Positions 30,228-39,354 of a stretch of DNA of 64,000 bases are shown piece after piece. The number at the start of each line of letters is the position of its first letter. Within the stretch, counting starts at the first letter, position 1. Where the stretch lies: NCBI GenBank assembly GCA_003001795.1, contig PVNI01000008.1, positions 124,001 to 188,000 of the forward strand, given 5' to 3'. The notes beneath the pieces were generated by a model. That model was not told the DNA's origin. It saw nothing but the letters and a program-made list of their open reading frames with translations, and ran no database searches. The position numbers and the translations under genes were made by a program. Origin of the DNA: Actinomadura viridilutea (GTDB lineage: Bacteria; Actinomycetota; Actinomycetes; Streptosporangiales; Streptosporangiaceae).

Positions 30228-31009
30228 TCGTTCCGGATCCCGACGGCTCCCTGGACCTGACGCCCGCCATGGTGGCGCGGCTGTGCGACCGCCGCGCCGG
30301 CATCGGCGCCGACGGCGTGCTGCGCGTCGTCCGCACCAAGGCCGCGGCGGAGGCCGGCGCCCTCGCCGACGACGCCGAATGGTTCATGGACTACCGCAAC
30401 GCGGACGGCTCCGTCGCCGAGATGTGCGGCAACGGCATCCGCGTCTTCGCGCGCTACCTGGTGGACGCGGGCCTGGCCGCGCCGGGCGAGTGGAACGTGG
30501 CGACCCGGGCCGGGATCCGCCGGGTGTCGCTGGGCGCGGACGGCGATGTGAGCGTCGACATGGGCGCCCCCGTCTACCTGGGACAGGGCCGCGCCGAGGT
30601 GGCCGGACGCGCCTATACCGGCGTGCGCGTGTCCATGGGGAACCCGCACCTGGCCTGCCCCGTCCCCGGCCCTGTGGCGGAGCTCGACCTGAGCCGCGCC
30701 CCGGCCGTCGACCCCGCGGTGTTCCCCGAGGGGGTCAACGTGGAGTTCTTCCGCGTTCTGGGGGACGGGCATCTGGAGATGCGGGTGTACGAGCGCGGCT
30801 CCGGCGAGACCCGCTCCTGCGGCACGGGCACCGTCGCGGCGGCCGTTGCGGCGGCCGTCGACCGGGACACCGGGACGATCCCGGAGGGCGTGTGGACGGT
30901 CGACGTGCCGGGCGGGCGCGTGACCGTCGCGTTCGACGGGCAGACGAGCCGCCTGCGCGGCCCCGCGGTCCTGGTCGCCGAGGGCGACATCCGTCCCGAC
31001 TGGTGGTGA
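30185..31009 (+). CDS. dapF: Diaminopimelate epimerase DapF
   Basis: The 274-residue enzyme has both catalytic Cys residues in symmetrical motifs: NADGSVAEMCGNGIRVFARY (about residue 80) and GSGETRSCGTGTVAAA (about 217), plus the start MRFVKGHGTENDFV typical of actinobacterial DapF. It interconverts LL- and meso-diaminopimelate for lysine and peptidoglycan synthesis. It overlaps miaA by 43 nt. hflX, its usual neighbour, is not next to it here but 20 kb away. Confidence 0.96.
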   Translation: MRFVKGHGTENDFVIVPDPDGSLDLTPAMVARLCDRRAGIGADGVLRVVRTKAAAEAGALADDAEWFMDYRNADGSVAEMCGNGIRVFARYLVDAGLAAPGEWNVATRAGIRRVSLGADGDVSVDMGAPVYLGQGRAEVAGRAYTGVRVSMGNPHLACPVPGPVAELDLSRAPAVDPAVFPEGVNVEFFRVLGDGHLEMRVYERGSGETRSCGTGTVAAAVAAAVDRDTGTIPEGVWTVDVPGGRVTVAFDGQTSRLRGPAVLVAEGDIRPDWW

Positions 31010-31158
31010 CCTCCGCAGTCGGCGAGCAGTTCCCGAGAGGGTCGGGACCACTGTCCCTGACCCCCGGGACCGCGCCCCGCCTAGCGTTTTGCCCGCACAC
31101 CCTCTGGTGGAAGGCACCCGCGGGTCGGGAAGGGAGCCCCGACGCCGCGGACGTGCCC

Positions 31159-31203
31159 GAGGGCCGGCGGCATCCTTCTGGCGGGGGGCGGTCGCCGGCC
31201 CTC
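31159..31203. terminator. Bidirectional terminator between dapF and the histidine kinase gene
   Basis: A perfect 11-bp inverted repeat (GAGGGCCGGCG ... CGCCGGCCCTC) with a 23-nt loop sits in the 294-nt space between the convergent genes, which otherwise holds nothing recognisable. Confidence 0.55.
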
Positions 31204-31303
31204 CACTCTCGACGGAGCGACGTACGAGGGGCGTGATACGGACCCGCGGCACGCGGAATCGCGCAGATACCGCGTGACGCGGGTGCGTGCTGAGCGGCGA
31301 GGG

Positions 31304-33316
31304 TCAGTCGCCCCCGTCGGAGGCGCGGGCGCCATGGGGTCCATGGGACTCGTGGGACCCGTTGGACAGCGGCAGCCATGCCCGCACCAGCGTGCCGCCG
31401 TTCGGTCCGGGCCCGACCGTGCACGAGCCGCCCAGTTCGGCGGCGCGTTCCCGCATCGACGTCATGCCCACGCCCGAGCGCAGATCGGAGGGAAGCCCCA
31501 CGCCGTCGTCCCCGACCGTGACGTGCAGATCGCCGTTGAGATGCAGCCGCACCACCGCCGCCTCCGCCTTGGCGTGCCGGTGCACGTTGGTCAGCGCCTC
31601 CTGCACGATGCGGTAGGCGGCGACCTCGGCGGCCGCGGGAAGCGTCGTCAGGTCCCCCTCGACCTCGACGTCCACCCGCGGCCCGTCCCCGGCGGACACC
31701 ACCCCGCCCAGGGCGCGGATCGCACCCGCCAGTCCCAGATCGTCCAGCGCCGGCGGGCGCAGGTCGTAGACCAGGTCGCGCACCTCGCCGATGGTGCGGC
31801 CCATCATCGTCCGCAGGTTCTCCAGCAGCGGGTCCACGGCGTCGGGGTCGTTCTTGAGGGTGACGCGGGCGGTGTCCACCGCCATCGCCAGGCTCGCCAG
31901 CGTCGGCCCCAGGCCGTCGTGCAGATCGCGGCGCAGCCTGCGGCGCTCCTCCTCGCGCGCCCGCAGGATCCGCTCGCGGGAGCGCTGCACGTCGGCCGCC
32001 AGCCGCGCCGCGTTGGCCAGCTCGGCCAGGTTGCGGGCCAGGACGTTGGTGAGCCGCGGGGCCGGGGGACGCGCGGGGGCGGGCTCGAGCAGCAGCCGCC
32101 CCACCCGCTCCCCGTACCAGACCAGGGGGACGCACTGGGGCCGCTCTCCCAAGGCGCCGCTCTCGGCGGACATCAGCCGCCCGTCCCGGTCGAGCACCTC
32201 GACGGCCACTCCCGTGGCGTGCAGCGCCTCCCGCACCGTCTCCGTCGCCACGGCCAGGGCGCTGGACGGGCCGGAGGCGGTCTGCAGCTGCGTCTGCAGC
32301 CGGTCGACGATGCGGTACGGGTCGCGCTCGCCGTGGATGAGCCGGTCGACGGCGGCCTGCAGGCGGCGCCGCGCCGGCTCGAACACCGCGCCCGCCGCGA
32401 TCGCGCCCACCAGCCCGGCCAGCGGCCCCCGCTCCCGGGCGACCAGGCTCGCCGCGCCCAGCAGCGCGAAGTACACGCCGGTGATCACGACGATGAGCCC
32501 GGCGTACACCAGCGTCCTGCTGATCACCAGGTCGATGTCGAACAGCCGGTACCGGGTGATGGCGATCGCGATGCACAGCGGCACGCCCGCGACCGTCACG
32601 TTGCGCACCGCGTCCGCGATCGGGGTCGTCTCCCCGATGTAGACGACGGCGACCGCCGCCGTGCCCGGGTACACCACCCAGGCGATCTGCCTGCGCACGT
32701 CGGGCGACGAACGCACGAAGCGGATCGCCACCGACGCCATCGCCAGGATCAGCGTCCCCAGGATGGTCGCGCTGATCGGCAGCGGGATGTCCTGGAACGG
32801 GTAGACCGACACGCCGTTGTGGAACCGCCGCGCCCCCGGGTCCAGCGTCAGGTGCACGCACACGATCACCGGCACCGCGCACGCCGCGACCAGCACCGGC
32901 GCGAACCGGCGGGACACCAGCCGCCCGTCGGGGAAGATCAGCGGCAGGACCAGCGTGAGCACGAACGTGTCGACCGCCCACAGCCAGTACCCCAGCCAGG
33001 TCCAGAACCAGGCCCCCGGCCAGCCGCGCAGCTCCGACAGCGGCCCGAGGTTGAGCGCCAGCACGTACACGCCCGCGGCCACGCCGCTGAGCAGCATCAC
33101 CCAGCCGACGCGCAGCCCCGGGCGGTGCCGCAGCAGCAGGGCCGCCGTCGGCGTCCAGACCGCGGCCACCAGGATCTCGGGATGCCACCACACCAGCCGC
33201 CGGTCGGCGGGCAGCCAGAGGCCCAGCACCAGCGACACGGCCGTCGCCAGCACCGCGCTGAGGGCGAGCGCCCACGCCGCCCTGCCCGCCACCCGGCTCC
33301 GTTGCACCGTGCCCAT
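31304..33316 (-). CDS. Membrane sensor histidine kinase, NarL/LuxR-partner type, orphan
   Basis: The 670-residue protein has an N-terminal block of about eight membrane segments (residues 15-280), a GAF-like middle, a dimerisation/phosphoacceptor helix RRRLRRDLHDGLGPTLASL (His near 465, HisKA_3 type) and an HATPase_c domain with N-box QEALTNVHRHAKA, DDGVGLP and GVGMTSMRERAAELGG. Such kinases normally phosphorylate a LuxR-type regulator encoded next door, but none lies in the 440 nt upstream or among the neighbours. I chose ATG 33316 because GGAGAG is 8 nt upstream; GTG 33322 would overlap it too closely. The tail HESHGPHGARASDGGD is His-rich. Confidence 0.88.
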   Translation of the reverse strand: MGTVQRSRVAGRAAWALALSAVLATAVSLVLGLWLPADRRLVWWHPEILVAAVWTPTAALLLRHRPGLRVGWVMLLSGVAAGVYVLALNLGPLSELRGWPGAWFWTWLGYWLWAVDTFVLTLVLPLIFPDGRLVSRRFAPVLVAACAVPVIVCVHLTLDPGARRFHNGVSVYPFQDIPLPISATILGTLILAMASVAIRFVRSSPDVRRQIAWVVYPGTAAVAVVYIGETTPIADAVRNVTVAGVPLCIAIAITRYRLFDIDLVISRTLVYAGLIVVITGVYFALLGAASLVARERGPLAGLVGAIAAGAVFEPARRRLQAAVDRLIHGERDPYRIVDRLQTQLQTASGPSSALAVATETVREALHATGVAVEVLDRDGRLMSAESGALGERPQCVPLVWYGERVGRLLLEPAPARPPAPRLTNVLARNLAELANAARLAADVQRSRERILRAREEERRRLRRDLHDGLGPTLASLAMAVDTARVTLKNDPDAVDPLLENLRTMMGRTIGEVRDLVYDLRPPALDDLGLAGAIRALGGVVSAGDGPRVDVEVEGDLTTLPAAAEVAAYRIVQEALTNVHRHAKAEAAVVRLHLNGDLHVTVGDDGVGLPSDLRSGVGMTSMRERAAELGGSCTVGPGPNGGTLVRAWLPLSNGSHESHGPHGARASDGGD

Positions 33317-33763
33317 GTCCACGGCTCTCCCGACCCCTCCGCGCGAGTAATGGAATGTTAAAGCGTTGAGCCGGCCGACCTGCGGTTCCTGCTGTCCGGC
33401 TTTGGACAGCCTTTTGTGCCGGAACTGGGAACTCAGAACGCGGCGTTCCGCCGTCGTCGAGGAATCACGGCCCCGCCGATCGGCAGGATCCCCCGGAGTG
33501 GTGTCGGCCCGCTCGCCGGTCCGGGCCGGACCGACCGTCGCGCCGCGGTGCGGTCGCCGCACCGTCGTCCACCACCTCTATCCGCACCGCGCCATGATCC
33601 GTTTCGGCGGCCGCCGCGTCGGCCGGCCCGCCGAGCCCGGGGCCGGGGGCGGGGCGCTGCGGACGGACGGGCTCGCTGAGCAGCGGAATCGCCATGGCGC
33701 CGCGGGCGTGTCAGGCGTCACGTTCACCGGGCGCGCCTGGGGCGGCGTCCGCCGGGGCGGGGG
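33317..33763. other. 447-nt spacer with a hairpin and a -10-like box, no gene
   Basis: No convincing gene. GCTGTCC-GGCTTT-GGACAGC (33391-33410) is a perfect 7-bp hairpin followed on the + strand by CTTTTG, like a small intrinsic terminator, though nothing upstream on that strand obviously needs one; on the minus strand it lies before the kinase gene. TAACAT (minus strand, about 33356-33361) may be the kinase -10 box. The remainder is GC-rich with only shadow frames. Confidence 0.55.
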
Positions 33764-34639
33764 CTAGTACAGGTCGGAGTCGTGTGCGGCTGGTCCGTCG
33801 ATGTATCGGGCGAGCCAGGCCGGCACGCGCGGACGGGGGTACGCCTCCAGGTCGTTGCGGTAATGCTCGGGCGACAGCAGCTGGTCATGGGGGAAGGGGC
33901 CGTCGCCGTAGTCGTAGTCCACGGTCGTCTCGCCGCGGTTGGTGACGGTCAACAGCAGCCGCCACCAGGGTCCGGCGGACATCTGCGCCGCGACGTGCCG
34001 CTGGTCGCGGACGAGCGCGGCGACCTGCTCCGGCACCGGGACGACGACGGTCCGGTGGTAGGACGAGAACCGCAGGTGGGAGATCTCGGCGGAGACGGTG
34101 AAGGCGAACTGCGCCCAGAACCACTCCCATTCGGGCGGTCCGAGCAGGGCCAGCTGCTGCACGATCGGCTCGATCAGCCGCGACGCCTCGGCGGCGACCG
34201 CGTCGTCGCGGCTCATGCCGGGGCCGCCGGCCGCCGGACCGCTGCCGGGCGCGGGGTTGACGATGGTGAGCCCGCCGAATTCCTGCCGGACGTGCATGCC
34301 GTCCTGTTCGAGCCACCGTGCGAATTCGGCCATGTATTCATCGGCGTTCGATCCGCCGTGCCCGGCAGGGCGCTCTCGTGACATGAACTGCTCGTAGGCC
34401 TGCTGCGGGGGGACCGAAGACGACACCTCTTCGATGCGCCCGGAGTCGCTCACCATGAAGGCCGACCGCCCCACCGGCATGTCCAAAAACGCCATGGGAT
34501 CGCTTTCGTCGACCTCCACCGGCGCGTACACCATCCAGGCGCCGTCGAAGCGATCCGCCGCCAATCCCTCAGTGGGGTAATCCAGGCCGCGGGACTGGAT
34601 CCATTCCACTGCCAAGGCAATCGCCTGCGCCTCATCCAT
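33764..34639 (-). CDS. YrhB/Imm35-like plus DUF600-like immunity-type protein
   Basis: The 291-residue soluble protein appears to have two parts. Residues 1-90 (AIALAVEWIQSRGLDYPTEG, GAWMVYAPVEVDE, FMVSDSGRIEEVSS) resemble the YrhB/Imm35 fold; residues 140-285 (PEWEWFWAQFAFTVSAE, LLLTVTNRGETTVDYDYGDG, LEAYPRPRVPAWLARYI) resemble the YezG/DUF600 family. Both families are found as immunity proteins of polymorphic toxins. No toxin gene is nearby, so it would be an orphan. ATG 34639 has GGGAGG 9 nt upstream. The assignment is by pattern; the second domain is less certain than the first. Confidence 0.55.
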   Translation of the reverse strand: MDEAQAIALAVEWIQSRGLDYPTEGLAADRFDGAWMVYAPVEVDESDPMAFLDMPVGRSAFMVSDSGRIEEVSSSVPPQQAYEQFMSRERPAGHGGSNADEYMAEFARWLEQDGMHVRQEFGGLTIVNPAPGSGPAAGGPGMSRDDAVAAEASRLIEPIVQQLALLGPPEWEWFWAQFAFTVSAEISHLRFSSYHRTVVVPVPEQVAALVRDQRHVAAQMSAGPWWRLLLTVTNRGETTVDYDYGDGPFPHDQLLSPEHYRNDLEAYPRPRVPAWLARYIDGPAAHDSDLY

Positions 34640-34889
34640 CGGCCTGGCCTCCCGCCCATCGTGGAGGACACCCTACGTGCTCATCCGAGAACGCGGAAGT
34701 GCTTCCACCGCTCAAGCACCCCACCGCCGGAGACCGAGCTGTTGAGGCGGACCCGTCGCTCGCGGCGTCTGCGGGCTCGAGACCCTCGGTCGCGCCGCCG
34801 CTCTCGATTCGAGGCGGTCGCGCGCGAAGCGGCGGATCTCACAGCGCCGCCGTCTTCCCGACGCGCCTGCGCAGGATCATCCTGAAGCG

Positions 34890-35429
34890 ATGGAGGTGCG
34901 GTTCGCCGAGGGCCATATCTGCTTTCTCCGCTACGACTTCCGCGGTGCCACGATCCATCCGGCGGGGACGGTGACGCCCGACCGCATCCGCGACGCCGAC
35001 TGGAAGGCGGTCACTCCCGAGATCCGGACCACAGAGGGCGAGATCCTGTTCATTCCTCGGGAACAGCGCCCCGATCTGGAGCGATTCTGCCGCCGCCACG
35101 GCATCGCCAGGAAAGCCCGTCGTGACGTCTGGGAGGATCTGCTCGAACCGTTCCTGGACACCTGGATCGCACCCGAAGACGAACGCGCGACCGTCGAGCG
35201 GCTGCGCGAGGCCGGATTCCCTCCGGAAGAGGTCGCCGAAATCCGGCGGAGGCTCGCCCCGCTCATGCACGCCTACAATTTCGACGGCATGGTCTGGCAA
35301 TGGGCCATTCTCGGCCTGTACGACCTCCTCAGCGCCGCCAACGCCCCGTTCGTCGACTCGCGTCTGCAAGACGCGCTCGGCGATCCGGCGGCCTTCTACG
35401 CCTGGACCATGGCCACGGCCGCGCGATGA
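34890..35429 (+). CDS. Hypothetical protein (179 aa)
   Basis: I do not recognise this protein. It begins MEVRFAEGHICFLRYDFRG with beta-strand-like segments, contains FIPREQRPDLERFCRRHG and a helical C-terminal half (REAGFPPEEVAEIRRRLAPL, FDGMVWQWAILGLYDLLSAAN). There is no signal peptide or membrane segment. Codon use has the strong third-position GC of real genes here. It is divergent from the immunity-like gene, 250 nt away, and may belong to the same exchangeable group of small accessory proteins. No clear ribosome binding site precedes the ATG. Confidence 0.6.
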   Translation: MEVRFAEGHICFLRYDFRGATIHPAGTVTPDRIRDADWKAVTPEIRTTEGEILFIPREQRPDLERFCRRHGIARKARRDVWEDLLEPFLDTWIAPEDERATVERLREAGFPPEEVAEIRRRLAPLMHAYNFDGMVWQWAILGLYDLLSAANAPFVDSRLQDALGDPAAFYAWTMATAAR

Positions 35430-35462
35430 GGCTGAGCGCCTAGCCGCTGGCGAGATGCGTGG

Positions 35463-36080
35463 TCAGGAGGGGCGGGCGGACGTCGGGGCGACGGACATGA
35501 GGGCGTGCAGCCCCTCGCCCAGAGTCTCGGGGGAGACGTCTCCGAGGATCCCCCGCTGGATGATGAAGCCGGGAAGCAGGGCCAGCAGCGTCCTTCCCAC
35601 CGCGTCCGGATCAGCGTCCTGGGGGATTCGACCGGCGTCGCGCAGGTTCTCGGCGTAGGTCGTCCACAATGCCCGCACGGGCGCCATGGCGCCCTGGACG
35701 TACTCCTTGAAGCCGGCGTCTCGCATCGCCAGCGCCCAGGCGTGGGGGGCCAGCACGAACGTGCCCAGGTGCGACTCCCCGATCTCGACCACCTTCGTCG
35801 CCACCCGCTCCACGGCCTCGTCCGGGGACGGGGGCGGCTGCTCGGCGGCGATCTCGTGCAGCACCGCGCCCAGCACGGACAGGGCCTCGGCGGCGATCGC
35901 CTCGACGATCTCGGTCTTGCTCTTGAAGTACCGGTAGACCGCTCCGGCGGACAGGTTCGCCTCGGCGAAGATGTCCTGCATCGACGTCTCGTGGAAGCCC
36001 TTGCGGATGAAGCAGGCCCGGGCGGCGTCCAGGATCTGCTGCCGCCGCCGCTCCAGGTGCTCCTCGCTCACTCGCGGCAT
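35463..36080 (-). CDS. TetR-family transcriptional repressor
   Basis: The 205-residue protein has a standard TetR N-terminus: RRQQILDAARACFIRKGFHE then the recognition helix region IFAEANLSAGAVYRYFKSK (about residues 35-55), and a helical ligand-binding domain ending in Ser/Pro-rich residues. It is divergent from the membrane protein at 36185, and two copies of a palindromic operator lie in the 104-nt space, so it represses both itself and that gene. The ligand is unknown. Confidence 0.92.
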   Translation of the reverse strand: MPRVSEEHLERRRQQILDAARACFIRKGFHETSMQDIFAEANLSAGAVYRYFKSKTEIVEAIAAEALSVLGAVLHEIAAEQPPPSPDEAVERVATKVVEIGESHLGTFVLAPHAWALAMRDAGFKEYVQGAMAPVRALWTTYAENLRDAGRIPQDADPDAVGRTLLALLPGFIIQRGILGDVSPETLGEGLHALMSVAPTSARPS

Positions 36081-36093
36081 CTCCCCAATCTAA

Positions 36094-36168
36094 AACGAAT
36101 ATTCGTTCTTGACAAACCTCCGGCGAGCGGTCACCCTGGGCGTGTCCTACAGAGAACGAACATTCGCT
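36094..36168. promoter_or_regulatory. Double TetR operator and divergent promoter region
   Basis: AACGAATATTCGTT (36094-36107) is a perfect 14-bp palindrome and AACGAACATTCGCT (36155-36168) is a near copy 61 bp away. TTGACA at 36109-36114 directly follows the first operator and is a good -35 for the membrane-protein gene; CACCCT 17 nt on is the best -10. The promoter thus lies between the two operators. Confidence 0.75.
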
Positions 36169-36184
36169 TTTTGAGGAGGCGGTC

Positions 36185-37189
36185 ATGCCCTCCACCACGG
36201 CGAAACGCGTCGCGGGCGTCATCGTCGGCGTCGTCGTCGTGCAGCTCGTCATGCTCGTCGCGTTCTCCTGGCCCGCGGCGCGCTCCGCACCCCGCGACCT
36301 GCCCATCGTCGTCGCCGGACCCCAGGCGTCCGCGGTGGCCCAGCGGATCGAACAGGAGCGCCCGGGCGCGTTCGACGTGACGACCCTTCCCGACGAGCGG
36401 TCGGCGCGGGAGGCCCTCGCCGACCGCGACGCCTACGGGGCGATCGTCACCACACCGCAGGGGCCCCGGATGCTCGTCGCCTCGGCCGCCTCCCCGGCCG
36501 TCGCGCAGCTGCTTCGGCAGATCGCCCAGAACATGGCGCCCGCGGGCGCGCCCGCCGCTTCCGTGGACCCCGCCGCTTCCGTGGACGACGTCGTGGCGGC
36601 CGACCCGGACGACCCCAGGGGAGCGGGCTTCGGCGCCTTGGCGCTGCCCCTGGTGATGTCCAGCCTGGCCGCCGCGGTCATCGTCAGCTTCGCCCTGCGG
36701 GGGATCGCCTCGCAGGCCACGGCGGTCGCGGGCATCGCCGTCCTCGGCGGGGCGTGCGCGGCCTGGCTCGCCCAGGACTGGCTCTCGGTGCTGCCAGGGG
36801 CGTACCTGACCGTCGCCGGAACCATGGCGCTGGCCATAGCGTCCGTGGCCGGGATGATCACGGGGCTCGTGGCGGTCCTGGGCAGGCCGGGGGTCGCCCT
36901 GGGCGCGCTGATGTTCCTGCTCCTCGGCAACCCCCTGTCGGGGGCGTCGTCGGCGCCGGAGATGCTGCCGCAGCCCTGGGGCGAGGTCGGCCAATGGCTG
37001 CCCCCGGGCGCCGCCGCCACGCTGCTGCGCTCGGTGGCGTTCTTCGACGGCGCGAAGGCGGGCGCCCCGTTGGGCGTGCTGCTCGGCTGGATCGTCCTCG
37101 GCGCCCTGCTGATGGTCCTCGGCGGGCTGCGCGGCCGCCGCGCCGAGCCTGCCGCGACCCCCTCGGGCGCGCCCGCGCCGGCGCACTGA
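36185..37189 (+). CDS. ABC-2/YhgE-like membrane protein under TetR control
   Basis: The 334-residue protein has one N-terminal membrane segment (about 8-28), an extracytoplasmic domain (residues 35-150, with DLPIVVAGPQASAVAQRIEQ and a Pro/Ala/Asp repeat PAASVDPAASVDDV) and five to six C-terminal membrane segments (about 150-315). This layout resembles YhgE/Pip or ABC-2-type transport permeases used for drug or lipid export. GAGGAGG lies 5-11 nt before the ATG. Divergent TetR control suggests that a toxic small molecule induces it. No ATPase is encoded beside it. Confidence 0.7.
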   Translation: MPSTTAKRVAGVIVGVVVVQLVMLVAFSWPAARSAPRDLPIVVAGPQASAVAQRIEQERPGAFDVTTLPDERSAREALADRDAYGAIVTTPQGPRMLVASAASPAVAQLLRQIAQNMAPAGAPAASVDPAASVDDVVAADPDDPRGAGFGALALPLVMSSLAAAVIVSFALRGIASQATAVAGIAVLGGACAAWLAQDWLSVLPGAYLTVAGTMALAIASVAGMITGLVAVLGRPGVALGALMFLLLGNPLSGASSAPEMLPQPWGEVGQWLPPGAAATLLRSVAFFDGAKAGAPLGVLLGWIVLGALLMVLGGLRGRRAEPAATPSGAPAPAH

Positions 37190-37367
37190 CCCCCGTTTCC
37201 CCGCCGTGCGGCCCCGGCCGGCCCTCCGCCTGCCGGGGTTGTCCCATGTATGCGCTCGGACCAGCGGTTTTGCCAAGGCCAACCCGCCGAGATCGGCTCG
37301 TCGTCCCGCGCTTACAGTGAGCGATTAGTAGCATTCCGTCACGTCGCGTGCGCGGGGAGGGGGTGGC

Positions 37368-38366
37368 ATGACGACGTATCTGCTGCGGCGCCTGGCCGGG
37401 CACGCCGTGCTCGTCGTCCTGGCCGCCAGCCTCGCCTACCTGCTCGCCGCCGCGGCGCTGGACCCGCGGTCCAACTACGCCGACCGCAACCCGCGCCCGC
37501 CGGAGGCCGTCGTCGACGCCGAGCTGACCCGGCTCAACCTCAACGACGAGACCCCGCTGCCGCGGCGCTACGCGGTGTGGGCGCAGGGCGTCCTCCGCGG
37601 CGACTTCGGCCGCACCTGGCAGGGCGAGCCGGTCAACGACGAGCTGTGGCGACGGCTGAGCGTCAGCCTGCGGCTGCTGGCGGCGGGCGCGGTGCTCGGG
37701 GGCGTGCTGGGGGTGCTGCTGGGCGTGTACGCGGCGTCCCGCGACGGCCGCGTCCCCGAGCGGATCATCACGTTCGGCTCGTTCCTGCTGCTGGCGGTGC
37801 CGGTGTTCGTGCTGGCGGTGCTGCTGCAACTGGGCGCGCGCGAGATCAACCAGCTCACCGGGCTGCGGCTGTTCGAGTGGGTGGGGGAGGCCTCCCCCGG
37901 GGCGGGGGAGGGGACCTTCGGGCCGCTCGGCGGGTTCGGCGACCGCGTCCGGCACCTGCTGCTGCCCACGGCCACCGTCGCCCTGGCCCAGTTCGCCCTC
38001 TACTTCCGCTATCAGCGCGCCATGGTGCTGGACGTGCTGGACGCCGACTTCGTCCGCACCGCCCGCGCCAAGGGCCTGCGCCACCGGGACGCGCTGCTGC
38101 GGCACGGCCTGCGCGTGGCCCTGATCCCCATGACCACCTACTTCGCCTACACGTTCGGCTTGCTGCTGCTCGGCGCCATGTTCACCGAGAAGATCTTCGG
38201 TTGGCACGGGCTGGGGGAGTGGCTGGTCGACTCCATCACGCGCGGCGACGTCAACGTGGTCGCCGCGGTCAACTGCTGCGCCGCGGCCGCCGTGCTGCTC
38301 GCCGGGCTGCTGTCGGAGATCGCCTACGCCCTCCTCGACCCGCGCGTGCGGAGGAGGCCGGTGTGA
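37368..38366 (+). CDS. Oligopeptide/nickel-type ABC transporter permease (DppB type)
   Basis: The 332-residue permease starts with the DppB signature LLRRLAGHAVLVVLAASLAY, a long periplasmic loop (ADRNPRPPEAVV..., DFGRTWQGEPV) and the binding-protein-dependent permease domain with the EAA-like loop DFVRTARAKGLRHRDALLRH. It forms half of the import channel. GGGGAGGGGG precedes its ATG. It is the first gene of a tightly overlapping operon: its stop overlaps the next GTG by 4 nt. Confidence 0.9.
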   Translation: MTTYLLRRLAGHAVLVVLAASLAYLLAAAALDPRSNYADRNPRPPEAVVDAELTRLNLNDETPLPRRYAVWAQGVLRGDFGRTWQGEPVNDELWRRLSVSLRLLAAGAVLGGVLGVLLGVYAASRDGRVPERIITFGSFLLLAVPVFVLAVLLQLGAREINQLTGLRLFEWVGEASPGAGEGTFGPLGGFGDRVRHLLLPTATVALAQFALYFRYQRAMVLDVLDADFVRTARAKGLRHRDALLRHGLRVALIPMTTYFAYTFGLLLLGAMFTEKIFGWHGLGEWLVDSITRGDVNVVAAVNCCAAAAVLLAGLLSEIAYALLDPRVRRRPV

Positions 38367-39354
38367 GCGGCCGCCATGTCAGCGAGCACGGCGTCAGCGA
38401 GCACGGCGTCACCGGCCACGGCGTCGGCGACCACGGGGTGAGCGCCGACCCGCTCGACCTGCCCTCCCCGCGGGCGCTCGCGGTACGACGCCTGCTGCAC
38501 AACCGGAAGGCGATGACCGGGCTCGTGCTGCTGGGGCTGCTCTTCCTGTTCGCCTTCGCCGGCCCTTTGGTCTCGCCCTGGGGGCACGACGAGGTCGACT
38601 TCACCGCCTTCCGCGAGCCTCCCTCCGCGGAGCACTGGTTCGGCACCACCGGCAGCGGACGCGACGTCTTCGCCCTCACCGTGCGCGGCATGCAGAAGTC
38701 GCTCTTCATCGGGCTGTGCGTGGCCGTGCTGTCGACCGGCCTGGCCGCGGTGGTGGGCGCCGTGGCCGGTTACGCCGGCGGTTGGATCGACCGGGCCCTG
38801 ATGTGGGGCGTGGACCTGCTGCTCGTCCTGCCCTGGTTCCTGGTCGTCGCCGTGCTGTCCCCGGCCGTGGGGGGACGCTGGCCGCTGCTCATACCGCTGC
38901 TGGCCGCGTTCATGTGGATGGTGACGGCGCGCATGGTGCGCGGCATGACGCTGTCCCTGCGCCACCGCGAGTACGTGCTGGCCGCGCGGTTCCTGGGCGT
39001 CGGGGCGCCCCGCATCATCGCCCGCCACATCCTGCCCAACCTGGCCTCGCTGCTGATCGTGGACGCGAGCCTGGGCGTCAGCGTGGCCATCATCGCGGAA
39101 AGCACCCTGTCGTACTTCGGCTACGGCGTCCGGCCCCCCGATACCTCGCTCGGCACGCTCATAGCCGACGGCAGCGGCACCGCGCTCGCCTACCCCTGGC
39201 TGTTCGGGAGCGCCGCGAGCCTGCTGGTGCTCATCGTCGTCGCGGTCAACCTCCTCGGCGACGGGCTGCGCGACGTCCTCGACCCGACGCCCTCCCGGCA
39301 CGGCTCCCGGCCCCGCCCCCGGCTGCGCGTGCGGCGACGCTACGGGGGGCCCGC

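Noticed and set aside
33366-33767. 133-codon + strand frame upstream of the histidine kinase, considered as a missing response regulator
   Set aside because: No receiver or helix-turn-helix motif; Arg/Gly-rich shadow composition.
38438-38440. GTG after the His repeats as the true start of the second permease
   Set aside because: The upstream GTG at 38363 has a strong GAGGAGG site and the GTGA overlap seen throughout this operon.
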